A DNA stretch of 64,000 bases from Aphrocallistes beatrix. Its lineage: Eukaryota; Porifera; Hexactinellida; Sceptrulophora; Aphrocallistidae. Where the stretch lies: the NCBI GenBank assembly GCA_963281255.1, contig OY725495.1:310001-374000 (forward strand), written 5' to 3'. Below, in pieces: positions 1 through 10,200 of this stretch. The position numbers and the translations under genes are program-made. The notes under the pieces were generated by a model. It was not told where the DNA came from and ran no database searches. It saw only the letters and a program-made list of their open reading frames with translations. How positions within the stretch are numbered: the stretch's first letter is position 1; each line of letters starts with the position of its first letter.

Positions 1-26
1 GCATTGAGCCTATGAGCAAGCGTGTA

Positions 27-605
27 TCAGTGGGATTTGGCCTTGTGAGTGGAGTATCTCGAGTTGGATTGGCGGAACATGAGGAAGGGGATGACGAGTG
101 TAGGAAGGATCATGATGGCTAGAGCTAGCCAGTCCATGTAGTGAGCTTCGAACTTTCTCGAATATTCCGCATGCTCCATCACCTTCACAATGCCAGGAGA
201 ACTAGTCGGCGTTTCAATAAGCTCCTCAGCATCCTTCGATGTTTTGTACTGTAATATCGCAGAGGAGAAGTTGAGGTAGAAGAGGTTATCGATCGGCGGC
301 TTTAGGATGACGGTGTGTGTGATGTTAGATCCAGGGGGCAACTCCGGCCAGGCAGCGCTAGTTAGACCTGTCACAACCGTGATGGACATATCAGCGTAGG
401 TGTCGTCAGTCAGACGGATGTCGTAGGCTGTCTTCATTCCGATGTTGTAGATCCCGTAGAGCATGGTCACGTCTCGGCCTTCTGCGATTTGGGTGTTGAG
501 AATTAGTTTAGACGCGATTAGATATGCATCGTTTGGTGGATCCTCGACGCAATGAAGGAACTTCAAGCTTGTCAGGAGTATAACAGTGAGTGTGAAAAAG
601 CGCAT
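27..605 (-). CDS. SSR2: Translocon-associated protein subunit beta (TRAP-beta)
   Basis: Single-exon ORF of 192 residues. It is the beta subunit of the ER TRAP complex, which sits beside the Sec61 channel and assists translocation of nascent secretory proteins. Visible features are an N-terminal signal peptide (MRFFTLTVILLTSLKFLHC), a lumenal beta-sandwich part with family motifs such as ASKLILN, EGRDVT and YNIG, sequons NIT and NFS, one membrane segment (about 158-176, LALAIMILPTLVIPFLMF) and a short basic cytosolic tail. The length matches animal TRAP-beta (about 185). The start is the only upstream ATG and is followed directly by the signal peptide. LEO1 ends about 200 bp upstream on the same strand, so the promoter must be short. 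The assignment is by family resemblance over the whole length; I am confident. Confidence 0.93.
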   Translation of the reverse strand: MRFFTLTVILLTSLKFLHCVEDPPNDAYLIASKLILNTQIAEGRDVTMLYGIYNIGMKTAYDIRLTDDTYADMSITVVTGLTSAAWPELPPGSNITHTVILKPPIDNLFYLNFSSAILQYKTSKDAEELIETPTSSPGIVKVMEHAEYSRKFEAHYMDWLALAIMILPTLVIPFLMFRQSNSRYSTHKAKSH

Positions 606-805
606 TTTGTTATAAACAAACTAATTGGAACAAATATGCATTTATTATTTTAAGTTGTTTGTAAAGTTTTAATGAAGTAGAGAATTGTGAAATTAAAGTG
701 CCATGTTATCAGTGGACATGCACTCATAGTCGTGTGGGAAATTAATATTAACAAAATACATTTCATTCAGTTACATTTTGCAACGGAAATGAATCGCGGA
801 GGGTT

Positions 806-3107
806 TCAAGCAGAATCGTCCAAGCTGCTACCAGAGTCATCCAGCACTTTCTTCCGCTTCAACCCCTCGGCGTCCTCCCCATAGCTACTCGGTCTCTTCC
901 GTGTCCCGATATCTAAGCTGGCATCTGAGCTCGCTTCCTTCTCTTCGCTGGAAGAAGTCATCTCTTCCTCGCCGTTGCTATCACTCCCTTTCCAACTGAT
1001 CTTCTCGTCCGAATCGATAAAGTCATCCATTGAATCCCTCCGCTTTCTGTTCGCCACCTTTTTCGCTTGTTTGTACTTCCGCCTGACTGCATTGATGCTT
1101 GTGCCATCGTCGCTGAAGTCATCGTTCTCCTCTAAGAAGCGCCGCGACAACTTCTGACCACTCTGCAGCTTTTTGCGGTTTTTGTTACGCTGCTGCCTCA
1201 GCACTTCCTTCTCAGCTTTCACGCGCTTATCCTCTTCCCTCTGTAGCTCCGAGCGCCTCAATTCCGGGTCCCCTCCAGCTGGCATAATCCGCAGTTTCTG
1301 TGTCCGACTGACTCTCTCTGCAATGGAGAGTGTGATTTTTCGGTGCGTCTGGCTGTCAGTGGAGCAAGGCTTGATGTTGAGTTTCTTTGAGAAGATGGCT
1401 TGGGCCTGTAGCCCTGAGCTCTGCATCAGGTAGAGATGGTTGCATCGGTCTTCCATCTTCAACTGAGAGACATCGAATATCTCATTTCCTGTGCAAGAAA
1501 AAGGTAAAACTAACCCAGGAGATTTCCATTAATTCAAGTTTGTACGCTGTGTTATATGTAAGGGAAGATTACGTACCGAGATACAAGGACATGGCACCAT
1601 TCTTCCACTTGACAAGGCGCGCATTACTCTCTCTCACCTCCTCTCCATCCTCAGTCTTGCTGCGTCTCCATCTGATGGTGTTCTCTACTTTCAACTTCAA
1701 ACGCTTGCGCCCCTCCTCATCCATTATCTCCTCATCATCCCCCTCGTACTCGTAATAGTTAGGATCGAATGGTCTCGTATCAATACTACGCGAATTGTTC
1801 ATTCAATGGGTATGGTAGAAATAGTTCGCAAAAAAACGGAAATAGTTCGACTTTCCAAAAAAGGAAATAGTTCACATAAAAACCACCATTAATCCTAATG
1901 ATAAAAAGTCGAACTATTTCCTAAATCTGCAATCCGAACTACAGTCGACTCCGCTTAATAGGGTCACTGTTTAAATGGGTCAGCCGCTTAATCGGGCCAC
2001 TTTTGGCAGGACCGGAATAGCTCTGACACATAGAGGCTAATACAAAAATATTTTCGGTTAATAGAGTTCTCCGCTTAATCGGGTCAAAATATCCTCTAAC
2101 CGACGTGGTCCTATTAAGCGGAGTCGACTGTAATTCCTTTTTCTAAAAGTCGAACCATTTCCGCATTACCCATTCAATGGAGCTATTTTAATCTATTCAA
2201 ACTTGTGACATACCTTAAGAAGTTAGGGAGTTTCACATAGAACATGTCTTGGCCCATCTTGAGAGCACACTTCGGCATTTGGGCGGGTACAGACAGTACC
2301 TTGTCAAGTGGAGAGCCTCCCTCTGCCAGTTCATCATCATCCGCATCACTCAAGAACATGTCTGCCCCCTCCTGTGTCCCCTCTTGCCCCCCCTCAGCCC
2401 CCTCACCTCCCAACTCGTCTCCTGCTACCGAATCTAGGAACTCATCATCGTGATCATCTACAACATGTTCCTCCAGAATCTCCTGTTTCCTGACAGAGAT
2501 CTCGTCACCTGTCTCCACTCCCTCGCTATCCCCTGTCGAGCCCAGTCCTAACAAATCGCGATTTTTCACACCATGAGTCTCAGTCTGACTCTCGTTATTA
2601 CTGCTGACGTCATTATCCGAACTGGAAGAGGAGATTTCTTCTCCGAACAGAGCTTGGGAAGTGGAGTTGTGTGCAGTGCGAGAAGTTGCTTCGAAGTCGC
2701 TATACTGCGGAGACTCCACCACGCTATCTTCCTCTGAGAGAGAGTTGAAGAGCTGAGAACTGTGTTTACTCGAGTTAGCCGTCTTGCTCATATCTGCAGG
2801 GAGGTATAAATAACCTGAACAAGCATCAGTAGCATTCTATCAGTGAATAAGTACCAACAGGAGCTGCATCGGTGTCGTCTTCATCGGAGGAGAGGCCTAG
2901 CTCTATCATGAGGTTTCTGTTCTGAGAGCTGCTAGGCTCGGACTGGGACTGAACGGGTGTGGGAGGAGCAGCTGCTTCCGCTTCAGAACTCTCAGAGGAA
3001 GTGGAGAGGAAGGCGGTACGGTGGGGACCTGACTTCCGTTTGTGTCTGGGTGCTGCTACTTCTGCATCAGAGCCGCTGCCCAGGATGTTATCAGAACTTT
3101 CTGACAT
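806..3107 (-). CDS. LEO1: RNA polymerase-associated protein LEO1 (Paf1 complex)
   Basis: Four exons on the minus strand: 3107-2855, 2793-2214, 1785-1577 and 1488-806. They join in frame to 574 residues. LEO1 is a Paf1-complex subunit that travels with RNA polymerase II and promotes histone modification during elongation. The N-terminal 270 residues are acidic and Ser-rich low-complexity sequence. The conserved Leo1 domain begins near residue 272 ([18 protein letters not shown]) and continues through [39 protein letters not shown] and QKLRIMP. A basic then acidic tail follows. The splice joins restore the domain exactly: LPNFL|S across intron 2 and LG|NEIFDV across intron 3. Intron 2 (2213-1786) is enlarged by two nested transposon-like inverted-repeat elements. 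Tightly packed between SSR2 and a TRAF-like gene on the same strand. Confidence 0.92.
1809..2170. mobile_element. Outer MITE in LEO1 intron 2 (9-10 bp target duplication)
   Basis: The sequence is flanked by a direct repeat CATTCAATGG (1800-1809 and 2171-2180). Its ends are inverted: the left starts GGTATGGTAGAAATAGTTCG, and the reverse complement of the right starts GGTAATGCGGAAATGGTTCG. Subterminal copies of GAAATAGTTCGACTTT occur in both orientations. The 9-10 bp duplication is the length typical of Mutator-like elements, but the superfamily is not certain. It has no coding capacity. A second element (1942-2130) is inserted inside it, so this one is older. Confidence 0.65.
1942..2130. mobile_element. 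pogo/Tc1-like MITE, family A copy 1
   Basis: A 189-bp element with terminal inverted repeats beginning CAGTCGACTCCGCTTAATAG and flanking TA dinucleotides at both ends, the target preference of Tc1/mariner/pogo elements. A close relative lies at 32977-33147 inside an ACSBG intron; the middle segments match (CACTTTTGGCAGGAC, GGAATAGCTCT). This copy carries about 18 extra bp near its left end. It is non-coding and inserted into an older MITE. Confidence 0.8.
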
Positions 3108-3297
3108 GCTAAGTTGGAGTGAATGATTATATTATGGACTTGTTATATAGCCTGTAGTTAATATCAAAATAATAATATAGGAAGCATACTAAAAATGTAG
3201 TAATATGTAATGAGGCAAAAAAGAAGTAACATTTATAAATCAGAGGAATACAGTAAAAATCAGTTTCAAAACACGTTGGATTAGTAACTCTACATAA

Positions 3298-4605
3298 TTA
3301 AAGTAGCTTGAAAAATCGTACTGTAATATTAAGCTCCAAACTATCGGATTTGGTATAATCTTTAAGGTTGGTAGCCAAAGGAATTGAAGCAATCACATTC
3401 CCACGATTATTAGGTTGAATAAACTCCTCTCTGTATTGCTCTATTAATGGGCTAATGAACTTCAATAAATTGTTGGGGTTCCCCGGGGATAGAACTTGGG
3501 TTATGAAAACAGCTCTGAAGGGCCATGATGAGTTCGTTAGAGCAATTATAGATTTGAAACTAATAGAGAAATTTGTCTCATCAGTGGAGTGTCTGAAATT
3601 AAACTTATAACCATCAATATCATAAGCACGAGAATTACAAAGGAAAGTCATTTGGGGAGCTTTTCTAAACTTTTCTGAAATATCTCCAATAACCCATTTT
3701 AAGGTCTCTTCTTTTCGGAATGCGATGATGTTAAGAACATCTATTTCTTTCTGTAAAAATTCTAACTCTTTATTTTTGAATTTTAGTTCTTCAACAATAA
3801 AAGTATTCAAAGTTTGCAATTGTTTGCTGAGTATTTTAAAGTTGTTTTCCATAAAGTTTAACTTCAATGTTGTGTGTGCATCTTTATATTCTTCTAAATG
3901 ATGTTTCATTTCTCTTCTCTTAACGACTGATATACACTTGTACTCCACAAACGGGCACTTCACTAGTTCTTCTTCACACACTCTTCTTCGATGGTGTTCG
4001 AAATATTCGCGACGAACAATTGCGCCACAGCCTAATTCACATGTTAACGGCATCTTTCCGCATACACCCCAATGCTCATTCATCTCGCACACTTTATAAA
4101 GTGCCTCGCAGTAGTCACATGCCTGAGTTCGCTGTACACATTTATTCTGCATATGATTTACTAATGTAGCACGCGTTTCCACAGCCCCACACATCAGTTC
4201 ACACGACGTATACACATAAATGCAGATAATCAAGTGATTCTCAACACCCTCGATCGTACCCAACCACTCACAGCCTCGCTCGGATAAGGGGCAAACACAA
4301 TTCAATGATAAGATTGTTTTACGCACGAACGCATTCGGAATAGCTATCTCATAATCGCATTTACAACAAACACACAAAGGTTCTCCAACACTCGTAATAG
4401 ATGCTTCCTTCATAATACCATCACATCTGGGGCATTTTAACATCGTTAATTCCCTTGCAGAAATGTTTTCAGTCAGAATTTTAGCCGTGTATCCGCCTAA
4501 GTGATTCCCTTCTAGTTTAACTCTACACAACTCAGTATCCACCTCGGGCTTCAACGCCATAGTATGTGTGGTCATTCTGTTAAAATTTAGCTCCATCTGA
4601 AACAT
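3298..4605 (-). CDS. TRAF-like protein (degenerate RING, TRAF zinc fingers, coiled coil, MATH)
   Basis: Single-exon ORF of 435 residues. A CPRC...CVCCKC segment (about 58-83) looks like a degenerate RING. TRAF-type zinc fingers follow as Cys/His-rich repeats from about 103 to 250 (e.g. CPLSERGCEW, CGAIVRREYFEHH, CPFVEYKC). Then come a coiled coil (about 252-300) and a C-terminal MATH/TRAF-C region ending VRFFKLL. Family members bind receptor tails or signalling partners as trimers; no specific pathway can be assigned. The first ATG is at 4605. However, TTTCAG directly precedes a second ATG (4596), and a donor-like GTATTT lies at about 4765, so a 5'UTR intron with translation from residue 4 is quite possible. 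The zinc-ligand pattern of the RING is incomplete, so ubiquitin-ligase activity is doubtful. Confidence 0.8.
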   Translation of the reverse strand: MFQMELNFNRMTTHTMALKPEVDTELCRVKLEGNHLGGYTAKILTENISARELTMLKCPRCDGIMKEASITSVGEPLCVCCKCDYEIAIPNAFVRKTILSLNCVCPLSERGCEWLGTIEGVENHLIICIYVYTSCELMCGAVETRATLVNHMQNKCVQRTQACDYCEALYKVCEMNEHWGVCGKMPLTCELGCGAIVRREYFEHHRRRVCEEELVKCPFVEYKCISVVKRREMKHHLEEYKDAHTTLKLNFMENNFKILSKQLQTLNTFIVEELKFKNKELEFLQKEIDVLNIIAFRKEETLKWVIGDISEKFRKAPQMTFLCNSRAYDIDGYKFNFRHSTDETNFSISFKSIIALTNSSWPFRAVFITQVLSPGNPNNLLKFISPLIEQYREEFIQPNNRGNVIASIPLATNLKDYTKSDSLELNITVRFFKLL

Positions 4606-5053
4606 GAATCTATTAATTAAACGTATACATTGCCGAAATTAATACATTTATATAAACATTATTACACATATCCAGAGAAAGAAAGAAATCATGAAAAGTT
4701 CAAATATCGTACATATTGGGTTACAATCAGTACTAGTAACGTAAACAAAAAAAGAGAGTAAATACCTTCTCTTTGATAGAACAGGTGCGCACATACTTAG
4801 AAAACATTGGTTTCAGTTAATATGTAATTAGATAGGAATACGTGTGTACCAAATGTAGAAGTTGACTTTAAATAATGCGGATAAAAAAGAACTTCTCATA
4901 AATACAAATCGAAATTCTACAATATGACTTGAATTTCAGACATCTATGTATAATTGGCATGAATTCATACGGCAATATTGAAACTACCTGGATAAAATAT
5001 TATATATTGACAACTAAGACTGAGAACTTGAGTAGTTGAGTATAAAAGCAAGG
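4606..5053. other. Intergenic between TRAF-like gene and ACOX
   Basis: 448 bp of AT-rich sequence. It probably holds the 5'UTR exon and promoter of the TRAF-like gene (a possible splice donor at about 4765) and the 3'UTR of ACOX. No further ORF, RNA gene or repeat was recognised. Confidence 0.5.
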
Positions 5054-7036
5054 CTAGAGTTTAGCCTTGATAAGCTTGCTGGTGTACTTCCTGTAGACAG
5101 GGTGCACTCCTCCAGGATGCTTGTTACGCGGATTCAGCTGTGCCCAATCCCACATCGCCTGGTACACGTCTCCGTCCTTTCTACCCAGCACAGACCTGAG
5201 CACGAAATCAGAGAAATCGAACGCATCCACGAGAGAAACCGCTTCCGGTCTCACTTCCTGTAGGCGGGAGACGAACACGCGCCTTATATCTTCCAAATCA
5301 GAACCATAGATAACCCCGCTCTCAATAAAGGCGCCAGACTTCTCCATCATGAAGTGCAGAGAGAAAATGTCGGAAAGACATTTCAGGATGCGTTGATTCG
5401 CGCTGCTTAGATCCTTCACATCAGGTTTCTCCAAAGTCTCGATGAAAGACTTCACGATCACGTAATAGGTGTGAGCTTCCGCGCATTGGATTAATTGGAT
5501 AGCAGAAGCATTCCAAGCATCGAAATAGTCCAATCCTCTCTCCTCGCCCTCCCTCACTCTAGTCACTGCTCTCTCAACGCTAGCTCGCACCATCATTCTG
5601 TACAGATACAGCTGATCATGTGTGGAGAGGAAATCCAGAAATTGAGGTCTGGAAAACATTTCGTTTTTCTCAGAGAGATAGCTCACATTCTCAGGAGGTT
5701 TATAATTGGGAATTTCGTTCACTTCCTTTCTGATCTTGATCAGATAGCGAGCAGTTTGCAGCAACAAGACTGTGTTATCGCCTTCATACGTGGTAGCAGG
5801 AGTGAATGATCCGTAGATATAAGGGAACCCGCTAGACAACGAGTACCCGTGACCTCCACAAGCCACACGACACACCTCTATGCCATTAGATGCGATGGTA
5901 GTCGTGATGGCTTTAACACCAGATGACGATGCGTGTAGTTCAGGCAGTAAGTCGATGTTCTCACTTACCAATTGTGATTGTACTTCTCCATACAGGTTTA
6001 GAATGTACTGAGAGATGAAGTAGAAAGCATAAGCTGAGGCAAGCAGTGGAATCAGTTTGTATTGTTGGTTTGTATAGTCGAGTAGCTGTGTTTCAGGCTG
6101 GCCTGGCTTGTTCTGTGTCTGTCTACGTACAACACTGTAGCGTATAGCAATGGTGACAGCCCGCGCTAATGCAGTGAAGGAGAAACGAGCCAAAGCAGAG
6201 CGTATGAACACCATGGTCCCGTAGGACAGCTTGTCCGACTTAGGGCGGACATAAGTCCCATCTGGCTCCACCTGAGCATACCGCATTAGCATGTTCTCCC
6301 TGGGTATCCGTACGTGATCGAATTTTAAGAAGCCGTTATCCATCTCCTGGTAGCCGAACTTCGGTCCTATATCTCCGATAACCACACCCTTCATAGCACG
6401 GTGGTCCTTCAAACTCCTCAGTTGAACGATGAAGTTATGTATTCCTCTGTCGACACCTTTTGTTATGAGCCGTGCCACTACTATGCCATGTGTCGCATTC
6501 ACACCCATAGTCCCAGGCCACCATTTGATAGAGGTGAGGGTTGGACTATGGATATCGAACTCTTGTGTCTCAGGAAGGTATGTAGCAGTTGTCTCGAGTC
6601 CTCGTACATAGGTTCCATGTCCCATTTCTGTCTGTGCATAACAGCCTATTATCTTGAACTGGCTAGCCAAAGGCAGCCATTTCTCCATCTGTCTGTCTGT
6701 TCCCTGCCCGCTGATAGCAGGGATAAACATATCACTATTTAACGCGAGTGGATTTTCACCACCCACTGCATCCCTATACATGAAATTCTCCAACGTTCCG
6801 ACAATTTCTAGCTTCTCCTGATGCTTCGTGAGACCATACACACGCTTTCTCACTGCTTCGTCGAAGAGCTCTTCCCTTCCCATGTAATGGTAGTTCTTAA
6901 TGTCGAATTTGGGATTGTTTGCAACCCTCGTTTCAATCTCTCTCTTTCTCTTCAGCAATTCTTCTCCGTATATCAGACAGGACAGCTGCTCTACGTCGAG
7001 CTTAGAAGCTCTACGTTCAGCAGCAATTGTCTCCAT
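5054..7036 (-). CDS. ACOX1: Peroxisomal acyl-coenzyme A oxidase
   Basis: Intronless ORF of 660 residues, the same length as human ACOX1. The enzyme is a FAD-dependent oxidase that makes the first, H2O2-producing step of peroxisomal fatty-acid beta-oxidation (acyl-CoA to trans-2-enoyl-CoA). Family motifs are clear: AQTEMGHGT (about 132-140), IKWWPG, VGDIGPKFGY-like text, RIPRENMLM, NKPGQPETQLLDY, ACGGHGYS and TYEGDNTV. The last holds the predicted catalytic base, Glu418 (family Glu421). The C-terminus is AKL, a valid PTS1 peroxisome-import signal. A TATA box lies about 60 bp upstream. Choice between ACOX1 and another ACOX paralogue is less certain than the family. MAD1 ends 177 bp upstream on the same strand. 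Confidence 0.95.
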   Translation of the reverse strand: METIAAERRASKLDVEQLSCLIYGEELLKRKREIETRVANNPKFDIKNYHYMGREELFDEAVRKRVYGLTKHQEKLEIVGTLENFMYRDAVGGENPLALNSDMFIPAISGQGTDRQMEKWLPLASQFKIIGCYAQTEMGHGTYVRGLETTATYLPETQEFDIHSPTLTSIKWWPGTMGVNATHGIVVARLITKGVDRGIHNFIVQLRSLKDHRAMKGVVIGDIGPKFGYQEMDNGFLKFDHVRIPRENMLMRYAQVEPDGTYVRPKSDKLSYGTMVFIRSALARFSFTALARAVTIAIRYSVVRRQTQNKPGQPETQLLDYTNQQYKLIPLLASAYAFYFISQYILNLYGEVQSQLVSENIDLLPELHASSSGVKAITTTIASNGIEVCRVACGGHGYSLSSGFPYIYGSFTPATTYEGDNTVLLLQTARYLIKIRKEVNEIPNYKPPENVSYLSEKNEMFSRPQFLDFLSTHDQLYLYRMMVRASVERAVTRVREGEERGLDYFDAWNASAIQLIQCAEAHTYYVIVKSFIETLEKPDVKDLSSANQRILKCLSDIFSLHFMMEKSGAFIESGVIYGSDLEDIRRVFVSRLQEVRPEAVSLVDAFDFSDFVLRSVLGRKDGDVYQAMWDWAQLNPRNKHPGGVHPVYRKYTSKLIKAKL

Positions 7037-7094
7037 ACTAGTGTAATTAAACTAGAGAGAAATTAGTGGAAATAACTCCAATCACGAACAGACG

Positions 7095-7102
7095 TATTTA
7101 TA
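7095..7102 (-). promoter_or_regulatory. TATA box upstream of ACOX
   Basis: The minus strand reads TATAAATA, 59-66 bp before the ACOX ATG. This spacing allows a transcription start about 30 bp downstream and a short 5'UTR. Predicted by motif and position only. Confidence 0.5.
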
Positions 7103-7212
7103 CTCTGCAAAGTATATTGATTGAATAATTGAAGCGATCTGAAATATGAGAAATTGTAAACAAAAGAGAGAAAACAAGACTTGAGAAAAAAAAATGTCAG
7201 AAGAACCTAAGC

Positions 7213-10200
7213 TTAAGAGTCTAAAACCATTGTGTACTTTTTGAACAGTTCCATCGTGATATCGCTAATGAGACAAGGAAAGGAGGAGTGTTGTCCTAGA
7301 TACAGGTCCACTTTGGACTTGATTCGAGTGGAGTAGGAGGTGGGGTGCAGAGAGAGATTGCCCTGCGACATCGTGAATTCTAGAAAGTCATCAGCATTCT
7401 CCGCGTAGATGGAGCGTATCTTGTACTTACCGCCAGGCTGTGCGTCGATCCTGTACCCGGTGAGGATGTTACAGACCTGAGAGGGAATGAATTATAAGAA
7501 ATGACCAATATTTTCCAATGGCCCTCGAACAATCACTAATTTCTTTTGACCAATTTTGAGTTTTGCAGTAATTATTCACTCTTTCCATATATCTAATCGG
7601 TTATATGGTTTATTCATTGAAAAGTCTCACATCTGAGATATAATTTTTCATCAGGGGATGAAAATTAATAATCACCCCGGCTACTATTCGAGGATAAACA
7701 GTGTATATAAATAAGTTAAATATATTGATTACTTCTCTGAATTCCGTGATTCTCTTAGAAAACGATTCTTTCAGTCTATTCTCCATCACATCAGCATGCT
7801 TCAACTTCTCCTCCAATGTCTCCACCTCGCTCCTATGCACCATGTCTTCGGAAGCGAACTCTCCCTTCTCAATGGCTACTTTCAGATCTCTATTCTCAGT
7901 CCTGAGTTGCACTAGCTCTCCCGCCTTCGCTTCTCTAGCTCGAGAGAGTCTATTATCCTTGAAGTGCACCCATACGCGCTGAGTACTTGGTCCAGCTGTG
8001 TTCTTACTCTCCGAGGAAGGGACTTGTTTGAGCTCCTGCGTTTTGGCTGTGAGTTCAGATTCCAATCTTTGATTCTCTTGATTCAGGAGTCTGTTTTGCT
8101 GCTCCAGCCAATCTATCTGAATTGCTTTATAAATATTGAATTTTGGTCTAATAAAACAATGTATTCTAACCATCTGAATTTAACATTGAGTGTATTTAGC
8201 TGTGAGACATAGGAACATGACCATCTCCTACCTTATTATTGAGTCGAGCTATAGAGTTGGTTCTACTCTCCAAGTCCACAGTGAGAGCAGAGATCTGAGC
8301 GCTACACTCTGTCAGATCCATGGCTGTGCAGTTCCCTACAATCTGAATGTCCTCCAACTCATCCTCCAGCTCCTTAATCCGCTCCTGAGCTCTGGCTAGG
8401 TTCTGCTCGCTCCGCTCCACTTTGGCAGTGAGGAGAGTGTCACTGGAAGAACGGGAAAACCCAGTTTTATCATACGACTCGATCAGTTTAGGATAGCTGT
8501 CCCTGTCCATCTTAATGTAGACTAACTTCCTCTCAAGCCTTGAACATAATTTCCATAACTCACAATACACAAATCAAAACGTTTCTGAGTGAAAAGTTAC
8601 TTTTGGCATTGCTCTGTCTTAATTTTGAGGTTCGTCTTCTCTACAGCCAACTCCGACTTAACATCCACCAGCTCCCTGCTGACTGAGTCTAGCTTTATTT
8701 CAGCTCCACTCAGCATGGCCTGTAAGTATCCAGTCTTCTCAGTCAATAGCACTAGCTGCTGCTGCATATCACAGTACTTGCGTATCAGAGTGTCAGGGGA
8801 ACCTTAGCATAATAAATGAAAATGTGAATCAGAAACGTCAAATCGGACAAGATCTAGGGCACAGGGGTGTTTGCCCCCCTCCCCCCCTGCTTGGGATCTG
8901 AAAGCAACTTGCAATAGAGGAGTATCGCTATTGGAACAATTTTCACAAACAAATCGTAAATTTTATGCATGTGCATATCTCACCGAATCCCATATGTGTG
9001 ATTGCTGCAGAGTCGAATTTCTCCCACTTTTGCAGTGCTTGCTTCAAGTTAGCATTCTCATCTCTGAGCGGAGACAGCTCTTTCAGTCTAGCCTCGCTTC
9101 GGGTGTACTTAGCTTCGAAGTCGATCGCTTTCTCTCTCATCATCTCGAACTCTTTACACCGCTCCTTCAGAATCTCATTATCTCCCTGCACCTGTAGATA
9201 CTTCTTCTCGGCTTCTATTAGCTTGAGGAGTTTAGTTTTCGCGCAGTGGACAATCTTTGCATCATCTTCATTCATTTGAAGTTCTCTGGCCAGCTTCTTA
9301 CATTTCTCTTCGGAAGATTCTAGTTTGGACAGAGCTGGGATGAGTTCGTGCTCAATTCGGCCATTTGCCCTCTCTGCCAATTCCACTTGTTCCTCATATT
9401 TGTGTTCCAATTCTAAATCGTAGAAAGTGTTTATGTTCAATGATGCTAATATTTTATGTTAGTTCCTGAATTCAAAATTTAGTGTTGGTGGGAATTTATT
9501 TTGCAAAATCGACGTAGAAAATATGAGCTCAAATACTTAAAATGAATCAATCTGATCACTTCTGAGAGGATTTAAAATAATTAATTACAAATCACATAAT
9601 ATGTTAGTTAGCACACAGATGAGTCAAAATGTCCTATAATGAATATACGGCTGTAAGGAAACAATTCTATTTCTTTTTCTTTTTTATTTCAAACGAGTAG
9701 AAAGGCAGGAAAGACTCTAAGATTCCAAGGTCTTCGTGTAGGTTAGGCAGTAGCCAGAACTGCCATTTCCCCATCGACACAGCCCAAAACAGGTAGAACA
9801 GAATTAGCCTGAGAAAAACAAGCAGCAGCATAAACCCGAGAATCGCGCATAGCAACCAAGCGCTCATTCCCATACCAGACCGCATCCAGGTGGGCCAGAT
9901 AGGCGCCAAGTTGAACCCGATGAACCCTAGGACGAGGACACACCCCATGAGGAACTGGGAGGTGCTCGTGGGGTTGTATTTCCATGCGTAAATATAGTCG
10001 TCCAGGTCTGCGAATATCTGCTTCGCATGAAGTTCGAACTTGTACTTACGTACCACGACCTTCTTGCGCTTTGTGCTGTCTTCTGATTTCGGTGAGGCTG
10101 TCACGTCCTTTTTGCGATTCTTCCCAGAATCTTTACCTTTCGCTCCTTCTTTAGTTTTCTCGTTTTTCCCATCTAATTTTATCATATCACATCTCAGTAT

